Shown here piece by piece: positions 56,836-64,000 of a DNA stretch of 64,000 nucleotides. The position numbers were made by a program, and so were the translations under genes. Source of the DNA: Plecoglossus altivelis (Eukaryota; Chordata; Actinopteri; Osmeriformes; Plecoglossidae); the NCBI GenBank assembly GCA_036571765.1, contig BROE01000024.1, positions 9,280,877-9,344,876 on the forward strand, written 5' to 3'. The notes under the pieces were generated by a model. The model saw only the letters and a list, made by a program, of their open reading frames with translations. It had not been told where the DNA came from and did no database searches. Positions within the stretch are counted from its first letter, which is position 1, and every line of letters starts with the position of its first letter.

Positions 56836-59800
56836 CTGCAGGAAGGGGCGGGGCCGAGAACAAGACAGAATTTAGCACTTATGCAACAGGAAGCGCAGAT
56901 GAAACAGTCAGGATGTTTTACTTCGTGTGTGTGTGTAACAGTGTGTATGTTTGTTGAGCAAGCCTAGGTTTGACATTTCAGGGTGAAGAAATAGAGAAAG
57001 TAGAAGAGGAAGACAGATGGCAGGAAAGAAGCTGAGAAATGTTGGAGAGAGAGAGAGAGAGCGAGCGAGCGAGCGAGAGCGACAGAAGAGAGAGGGGGGT
57101 TACCCAGGTGATGAGACAACACAGACAGTGTTGAAATGCAGCAGTGTCCATTAGGAAGCGTGCGTGGGCGGAGCTAGGAGGTTTAGAGTCATACAGGGTA
57201 CCTTAGGACCAACCTCTTGGCGTGCGAGCTGCTCTTGGCCTCAGAGCGAGCACTGCCGCTGGGGTTGAAGGCTAATGGTACCTCCATCAGGGGGTTACGG
57301 CCGTACCGGAACCGGTAGTTCTCACATGCGTCCACACCGGGAAGCTGGAGGAGACACGCGCACACACGCACGCACGCACACACACACGACACAAAACGCA
57401 TACATGCACGCACGTACGTATGTACACACACACGCATGTGTTGGCAACATTTGGTCACATTTAAATAAGATGTGTTTGTACCAACGGTGGTGCTGTGACT
57501 AGATATACTGCTGTTGGTTAGTGTGTGTTCTTACCGACTCTACTATCCTGGTGACAGGAGACACGGTGAGTCCAAACAGGTCCTCTCCCTTCAGGTAGAC
57601 AGGAAACAGCTTGAGGGTTCCCACCTCAGCCCGTCGCTCAGACACCAGCTCTAGAACCTGGTCCCACACGGCTGGAACCAGACAAGAGAACGTGTTAGAA
57701 CGCAACAGGGCCGGGATAGGGTCTAAGCTCAAGGGGTCGGAGGTCAGGGGTCACAATCACACCTTTAGGAGTGGATCCGGAGAGAAGCAGATCGTCGTGT
57801 CCCTTCTCCACCACCTTGATGGTAAAGTGGGGCTGCCCTTCCTTCTCTACCACAGAGCACACGTAGCGACAGCGCCTGTTGCCATGGCGCATGCTCCAGT
57901 AGATGCGGCTGGCCTGGTAGCCCACGGGGAAGATGGCCGACTCGGAGTGGAACATGGCGAGCTGCTGGGGGAGGAGCCTGCCCACGGCGCGGAACACCAG
58001 GCTGCCCACGCGGAAGGTGTGCTGGCGGTTCCCTCGCTGTACGATGCTGGCCACTTGCCGCGCCTCGTCACGCTGGACGTACACGCGGCGGTACACGGCG
58101 AAGCAGCGCAGCTCGTGCTCGTAGGAGCCGAGAGGCGGACTGCCCCCGGAGGCCAGGAGGGCCAAGGCGTTGGCCTTGTCTCCCGCCCCCCCTCGGGGCC
58201 GGTGCAGGTGGCAGAGCATGGTCTTGTCCTTAAAGAAGGTGCAGTGAGCCTTGGTGGCGCAGGTGAAGTGGTATGCGTTGGTGCAGCGCAGGCGGTGGCA
58301 GCCACTGGTGGCACCCGTCCGCTGGCAGTAGGCACAGCGCACCGCCAGGCCACGCCTTAACGCCAGCTCCACGTTGATGAGAGCACCTGCCTGGGTCTCG
58401 TACACCTGGAGAGAACGGCACGAACAAACAGACATTCCACAGGTGTATTTAAACCAGCATTATGAATATGATGAACAGGAAGCTCCAGGTAGTGGAGAAG
58501 CCCCCTGGTCTCACCTCAGTGGACCACAGAGCACAGTTCAGGTGGACCCAGAGGTCCAGGTCAAGGTTGAGAAGCCGGGCCGGCCCGTCTGTCACCCCGT
58601 CCCCCTCCTCGTGGCAGAAACAGCACCGCCGCTGGTCTCTAGGCAACGGGTCAGGTCTCAGCGTGGCCCCCAGTTTCTTCAGGAGCTCATCCACTTCCTC
58701 CTCAGCAGGAAGTGAGGCATTGTGGCGGGGCACCAAGATGCGGATGCTCCACCTCCTCCAGCGGAGCCCCTTCCAGCGCTTGCTCTGAGGACCTGGCGAT
58801 CGCCACGACGACGATGACTCTTCTTCACCTCCGGAGGTGTGGATCGCTCGTGGCCGGGGCTTGAGCTTGACAGTGACCTTGAGGCCGTCAGGTTTGGTGG
58901 TTGCCGTGGCAAGGCGAGGTGTGTCCATGGCTGAGGAGGAGGGGAAGGTGAGGGGCGGGGAGGAGGGAGGGGAGGGTTTGGGGGTGAGCTGGGGGAGGCA
59001 GTGGACATCAAGGGTGGAGGTGTTGGCACTGTACTGGTGCTGGATCCTAGATGGACTCTCTGGAACGTTCTCGTCAGGCTGCAGGAGGGGGGCATTGACC
59101 TGGGGGGGGGTGTGGAGGCAGAAGGAAGGGACTTACTGGTTACAGTTCACACAACAGTGACACCTCCTGGCCAAAAACACATGTCCAGTCATGGTAGACA
59201 ATGGTGAAACTGTGCTCCAGACTCACCTTGCTGCCTGTGGGCTTGGTCTGCAAGGCTGCAGCAAACAGGACAGAGCAGTTGTGACTGCAGAACACCAAGC
59301 TGGCCTCAGGCCTACCCTGGCTCTCCTTAAAGACACACAAAGATACACAAACATAAGAGATCTGACAGACAGTTCACATAGAAATAATGAAGTCTGCTTT
59401 GGTGGTTCTCTCATGCAGAGCTTGTACAGAAGTGTTGTCCCTACCTGCTTGAGAAGATCTTTGGTGGACTTGCGGACTCCACTTCCCAGCACCACTACCT
59501 TGCAGTGGCAACACCATTGATGCTTGACCCCAGGGCCAGCTCCACCATGTTGGTTGTAGTCCCCTCTGGCCCCTGGACCTACAACACAGACAGATGTTAA
59601 TTAAACGCTAAAAGTGGAAACCTTTTGCAACATCCCTTAGCCTGGTGTGAACTCACCAGTGATGGTGGTAGCTCCAGGGGGTCTGTGGAGCCTCATGCCC
59701 AGCTGTGGGGGTGCGAGGGCTGGGTGACTGGGGTCCAGGGCCTGGGTGGGGGGCACTTTGACCCCAGCCAGTAGGGCCAGGGAGCTCCTCTCTGGGGCAC

Positions 59801-62800
59801 GGCTCACCTCATAGGGGCCTGGTACCCGCACTCGCAGCAGGTCTGCCACTGCTGCCATCACGCCCGGAATGTTCTGGAGGGGGACAAAGGGTTCGTTGTC
59901 AGACGTAGGTTGTAGAAGGGTTAGTGGTCAGTAAGAATATCCCTCAGCTAACCTCATGCATCTCAACCTGATGGATGGTTTCATGCTCTTACTAAGTAAG
60001 CTTTTCCCCTCTCCAGTCTTTTCTTCATATAGTGTTGGATATTGTTGTGTATATCAGTTGGGGGGAAAGTGCTTTGAGAGACCAGGGAGGTTCCTCGTGT
60101 CAGGAGACCAGCATCTCACCTGGGCAGCAAGAGGATTGATGGTGATCGCTATAGAGACCAGACCAGCGTTGGGGCAGGATGGGAACTGAGATGGCTCCGC
60201 CTTGATCTCCTGCTTCACTTCTGTGCCTGGAGGAGGAGGAGCAGAGCGGGGAGGAGGGGGAGGAAGAGGGAGGGAAGGGGGCCAGGATTTAGGCACTTCT
60301 AAAGAATCACATTCAGGGGGATGTCAGAAGACCTGACCACTCCAGACAGCCTAGTAAGAAACAAAACCCTATCTAGGTTAGGGTCAGGATGCTGACCTTT
60401 TCCCCAGGCGCTTGGCATCATGGGTATGATGGGGGAGACAGGGGGGGAGGGCCGCTCCTGCTTCACCCTGGAGAGGTCGGGGTAGCGGCTGATCTCCATG
60501 CCAACCACGCTCTCCGGCGAGGAAGAGGGTACAAAGCTGTCGGGGGAGTCTCTGTCACTACAGTGATCCTGGCCTCTGCAGGAGGAATGGTATAACTCAG
60601 TTAGCACATCGGCAGTAGGAGGATCATCTTAAACATTATAACAACATGAGCAACACTTTTACTTTCTGAGGTTTGGGAGGAATTGCATCTTATAATAAGC
60701 TTTAAACACCTGAGCTCAAGCAAAGAGATGGGTATCTAACTAGGCAGAGTAGGATACCTGAGTTCTTCCTGGTTGTTGTGTGGAGGAGTGGGCAGGGAGG
60801 CAGGTACGTCTACAGCCCTGGGTGTCTGGGTCAGGGCCTGGGCCAGGAGGTCTGGGTCTGTCTGGAAACCTGCCACTGCTGCTACAGCTGCCTGCTGGCG
60901 CAGTAACACCACTCTGGACACTAGGAGGCAACACAGAGGGACAATTGCAGAACTCAGTCCCTGTTTGCTCACCGTATGATCATTTTAATAGAAAGGTAGT
61001 GCTGCCACTAGTTATAGTAGGAGCAAGTGTAGAAGTTGCCAACTGAATATTACCGTCATGGCCGCCCAGGACTGCAGCTTTTCTAGTGAGCTCCTCCGTG
61101 GTGGCGAAGCCGTTGACCATCTTCTGTCGGACAACCGGAGGAGGTGTGGGGGGCAGAGAGGCTGGGGGGGTAGGGGGATTGCTCAAGTTGTTCTGCTGCA
61201 AACAGAAAGTAGGGCAGGTGAGTCATGGTAACCACGGAGACCTATATGGTGTATGTGTGCATGGATGTGAAGAAAATGAGCCACAAAGCACATTTAATTG
61301 AGTCTGAAAGTCAGTCCTCCTGGTTCTAGGGGGCGACCTTTCCCAGGAACCCTACCTTGTAGATCAGCTGGGAGTAGTAGTCCGAGACTCCGTCCAGGGA
61401 AGCGTTCCCAAAGGACCCGGTCAGGCGGTTGTCCCCCTGCAGGGAACCACTCCCATAGGGAGAGAAGAGAGCCAGGTTGACCCCCACTACGGGCTCCATG
61501 AGTGGCAGGAGAGAAAGCTGGAGGGGGGAAAGGGACAGGTGGACAGGTGAGGGAGAGGTTGTAAAATTATAGTGGCCTTGTCTAAGTTGTTTTCCAGATA
61601 AACCGAAGTGATATCCCAGTCATCTGGTACCTGTTTTAGAGTCATCATGGTGTCTGAGTTGGAGTAGACCATCTGCTTCTCCTCTTCCTCCTTCTTCCTC
61701 TTCTTGTATCTGGACGGTGGTTTGTCACCTGGCGTCCTGGGGGCTCTCTTGTTCCTCTGCTGTTTCCTCTTCACCCCGAGCTCTGTAGCCGACGCTTCCA
61801 CTACATCTCCACTTCCTGTCAGGTGACTGTCTAGGGAAGTCTGTGAAAAAAGGGGATAACAGTTAGGACTCTAGTGAGTATGATTGTGTGTTGCCTCATG
61901 TGGTGTGTATGAGCATTAATGGTTCATGGTGTATAGACACAGGGTAATATTGTGTGTGTGTGTGTAAGTCAAGTTCCCTTCTCACCATGTTCCCACCAGC
62001 AGACCCAGGTCTGACAGGGGCCTTGCAGTCTTCTGTTCCCTCCTCTTCATTGGCTGCCTGGCGTGTGGGTGTGGCCTGGTTGCTACATGACTGTTGCTGT
62101 GGCGATGTCTTGTCCTTCAGCAAGTGTTTCAGCAGCTCGTTCCCAGCATCTCCCTCTTTTGTGGACGTGTGTAGCGGGGAAGCAAACCCTTCACTACCTT
62201 CCTCCACTTTCACTGTTCCCCCAGCCATGGGACCATGTTTCAGGGCAGCCCCTCGGCACTCTCCCCCCTCAATCCTCTCCAGCTTGATCTCCCGAGTACC
62301 ATCACACAGGGGGCCTGGCCCGCTCTCCAAGCCCAAGTGGGAGCCCCCTCCCTGGGCAATGGCGCTGGCTGACAGCTGCCTCTCCAGTTCTGAAGATGGT
62401 GCCAGACCTGGAGGGGTTGACCCTGCCTGCTGGAACATCTCTGACAGGTCTGAGTTTCTCGTTGGCGTGGAGGACGTATCAGAAACAGCAGGGGTGAGAG
62501 GCGCTGTGATGTCAGAGCGAGGTGTTGATGGCGTCCGGACAGACTCTCCTCCGCCACCGAGTTCATCGTCTTTCTTCTTTCTGTTTCTGTTCCTCTTCTT
62601 CTTTGGTTTCTCATCAGGGATGATATCAGAGTAGAGTTGGATGAGGGAAGGGCCAGAGCCAGGGTAGTTTGGCGGCAGAGGGGTGGAGGATGGGTCCCCA
62701 CCGAATGGATGAGGATGCCGATGGTGTCCATCTCCAGCTTGAGGGGGCGCCCCTGGGCCTCCGTACCCAGCAGGACGCACCTGGCCTGGGGCAGAGGGAG

Positions 62801-63902
62801 GACCTTGAGCGTGAGCCATGGCCAGCTGAGGGTTTCTAGGCCTGGCATTGGGTCCCATCTCCTGAGGCATCAGTCCATGTCCAGGCATGGCTCTCCTGTC
62901 TCCATGCCCCTGGACAAAGCCCTGAGCAGGGGGAGGACCTCCAGCAGGGTACCCTGGCTGTAGGGCACCTTGCTGAGGGAACATCTGCCCCGGCTGCCCC
63001 TGAAGCCCCTGATGTTGGGGAGGCCTCGGGGACGGTTGGAGAAAGTCTTGGGGAAGGTCAGCATTGTAAAAGGGCATTTGGGAGAGTCCATCCCCAGCTG
63101 AAGTGGCTCCGGGTACAGCAAGAGGTCCAACTCCAGCCCCAGCCCCAGGTCCCATGCCTAGGCCTTGCTGCTCCATGTCTAGACGGTGCTGCAGGGCACG
63201 GTGTCTCTCTACTTCCTGCATCAGCTGCACCTTTGTGACAGGTTCAAATTCACTGTTAGAACTGACAGGTAATCATCTTTCAAAAAACCTACTACAGTTG
63301 ATCTACAGTGGTTTAGTGCATCTACTGCTCTAAGTGTCTTTTGCCTATTCCATTTACTCTTACTTAAGTAAGAGCAAGATATAAGGAGAGACATACTCAC
63401 CCTCTGTCTCTCCTGTTGCTCTCTCAGCCTCTCTCTCCTCTCCCTCTCCTGAAAGCCCTCGCTGAAAGGGTTGTTGTCATCGAACTTCACATGAGGATTC
63501 CCCCCAGCAGTGCTGGCTGAACCACCTCCACTACCTCCAGCTGCAGCAGCACCTGCTCCAGATGCCTGACTGGCTGGTGTCCCCGGCCCACTGGGCACAA
63601 TCGAGGGCGGAGTCGGAGCCTGGGGCAGAGGCTGGGGTTGAGGTGGGGTTGCAGGGGGTATCTGGAGGGGTATTTGTTGGGGCATGATTCCTCTAGGACC
63701 GGGTCCTCCCATGGGCGCGCCTCCTGGGTGCCACCCTGGCATGTTGGGGGCATTAGGTATGCGTGCTGGGTTTGTGTTGCCTGGGAGGGGAGGCATCGGT
63801 CCCATCATTGGTCCCATGGCGGGCTGGGCCATAGGGGGTGCACCCGGGGGCATCCCTGACATAGGTGGCATGGCTGGCATCATAGGAGTCTGGAGGGCCC
63901 TC

Positions 63903-63936
<34 letters not shown>

Positions 63937-63988
63937 TGGTTCTGTAGTCCTCAATCAGTTCCACATGCTCCTTCTGCTGCTTACGAAT
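55706..63988 (-). CDS. kmt2c: Histone-lysine N-methyltransferase 2C (MLL3), C-terminal 20 coding exons (5' part off the window)
   Basis: Catalytic subunit of the enhancer H3K4 mono-methyltransferase COMPASS-like complex. Exons on -: 63401-63988, 61986-63230, 61631-61840, 61356-61517, 61054-61195, 60758-60920, 60397-60575, 60120-60226, 59657-59873, 59445-59578, 59227-59325, 58515-59099, 57763-58405, 57535-57671, 57214-57344, 56619-56835, 56357-56473, 56187-56260, 55951-56059, 55706-55798. Lengths sum to 5,352 nt, exactly 1,783 codons plus stop. Order: polyQ and Pro/Met-rich region, coiled [15 protein letters not shown] segment, [10 protein letters not shown], LxxLL box, [27 protein letters not shown], extended PHD, FYRN, FYRC, SET, and post-[16 protein letters not shown]. 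These match KMT2C rather than KMT2D, supported by the neighbouring galnt11 and prkag2. Acceptor 63989 shows the gene continues to the right. Confidence 0.96.
57214..59099 (-). CDS. kmt2c: kmt2c extended PHD, FYRN and FYRC exons
   Basis: Exon 58515-59099 ends with [18 protein letters not shown] and [13 protein letters not shown], the first half of the extended PHD finger. Exon 57763-58405 completes it ([34 protein letters not shown]) and carries FYRN ([56 protein letters not shown]). Exons 57535-57671 and 57214-57344 encode FYRC ([38 protein letters not shown]). FYRN and FYRC fold together. A roughly 20-residue Gly/Ala/Leu-rich insert lies between PHD and FYRN (58115-58200). Confidence 0.95.
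59227..61840 (-). CDS. kmt2c: kmt2c middle exons (linker with Cys-rich zinc-binding-like segment)
   Basis: Nine exons (61631-61840, 61356-61517, 61054-61195, 60758-60920, 60397-60575, 60120-60226, 59657-59873, 59445-59578, 59227-59325) encode mostly disordered sequence. It carries the KMT2C marks [71 protein letters not shown] and [34 protein letters not shown] completes a Cys/His cluster. Exon phases agree at every junction. Several segments fit human KMT2C in order, though Pro/Ser linkers differ freely. Confidence 0.92.
61986..63230 (-). CDS. kmt2c: kmt2c large exon with LxxLL nuclear-receptor box
   Basis: A single 1,245-nt exon of 415 codons. It starts [20 protein letters not shown], then is Gln/Gly/Pro-rich, includes [51 protein letters not shown] and [18 protein letters not shown], and ends GSAGGNM. 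LLKHLL is the LxxLL box conserved in KMT2C. The opposite-strand 226-codon frame at 61954-62634 is a shadow of this exon. Confidence 0.95.
63401..63988 (-). CDS. kmt2c: kmt2c polyQ / Pro-Met-rich exon
   Basis: Begins [18 protein letters not shown], then an uninterrupted run of 11 Gln (mixed CAG/CAA, about 63905-63940). It continues with Met/Pro/Gly-rich sequence ([18 protein letters not shown]), a Gly/Ser/Ala run, then [20 protein letters not shown] and REQQERQR. The order matches human KMT2C, which has a shorter glutamine run after DYR. Confidence 0.94.
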
Positions 63989-64000
63989 CTAGCAGGTGAG

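Noticed and set aside
57611..58360. 249-codon open frame on the + strand
   Set aside because: Antisense shadow of the GC-rich kmt2c PHD/FYRN exon. The minus strand carries the recognised domains.
61954..62634. 226-codon open frame on the + strand
   Set aside because: Antisense shadow of the large kmt2c exon.

Overview
The window is vertebrate nuclear DNA, most likely from a ray-finned (teleost) fish. Evidence: spliced genes with short introns, dense (CA)n/(GA)n microsatellites, and protein sequences that match vertebrate families but depart from mammalian versions in the way fish orthologues do. There are no bacterial operons, CRISPR arrays or rRNA genes, and I recognised no tRNA and no intact transposon. 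Exon structures were worked out by hand from splice sites, reading-frame continuity and remembered family sequences. All five genes keep frame across every junction.

Layout from left to right. (1) 1-11745 is non-coding and most likely the large last intron of a bcl2 gene. Its terminal exon (end of BH2 plus tail anchor) lies at 11746-11880 on +. (2) 14499-18238 on - is a complete four-exon COX4 gene (cytochrome c oxidase subunit 4, 175 aa), tail-to-tail with bcl2. (3) 22056-43784 on - is a complete long-isoform prkag2 gene (AMP-activated protein kinase gamma-2, 16 coding exons, about 880 aa). It has a normal four-CBS core but a last exon that adds about 326 Glu/Ala-rich residues after the point where mammalian gamma-2 ends. 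(4) About 45.1-53.6 kb on + is a complete galnt11 gene (polypeptide N-acetylgalactosaminyltransferase 11, 590 aa, 11 coding exons), head-to-head with prkag2 across a CpG-containing promoter region. (5) 55706-63988 on - holds the last 20 coding exons (1,783 codons plus stop) of kmt2c (histone H3K4 methyltransferase, MLL3), tail-to-tail with galnt11. The gene continues beyond the right edge.

The order prkag2-galnt11-kmt2c matches the human 7q36 neighbourhood PRKAG2-GALNTL5-GALNT11-KMT2C without GALNTL5. The bcl2-COX4 tail-to-tail pair resembles the human COX4I2-BCL2L1 pair on chromosome 20q11 and may be a trace of early vertebrate genome duplication.

The genes do not form one pathway. They cover apoptosis control (bcl2), respiration (cox4), energy sensing (prkag2), Golgi O-glycosylation (galnt11) and enhancer chromatin marking (kmt2c). 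The most unusual observations are the acidic repeat extension of prkag2, two probable GC-AG introns in galnt11, the bcl2-COX4 arrangement, and local divergence in the kmt2c SET and PHD/FYR regions.
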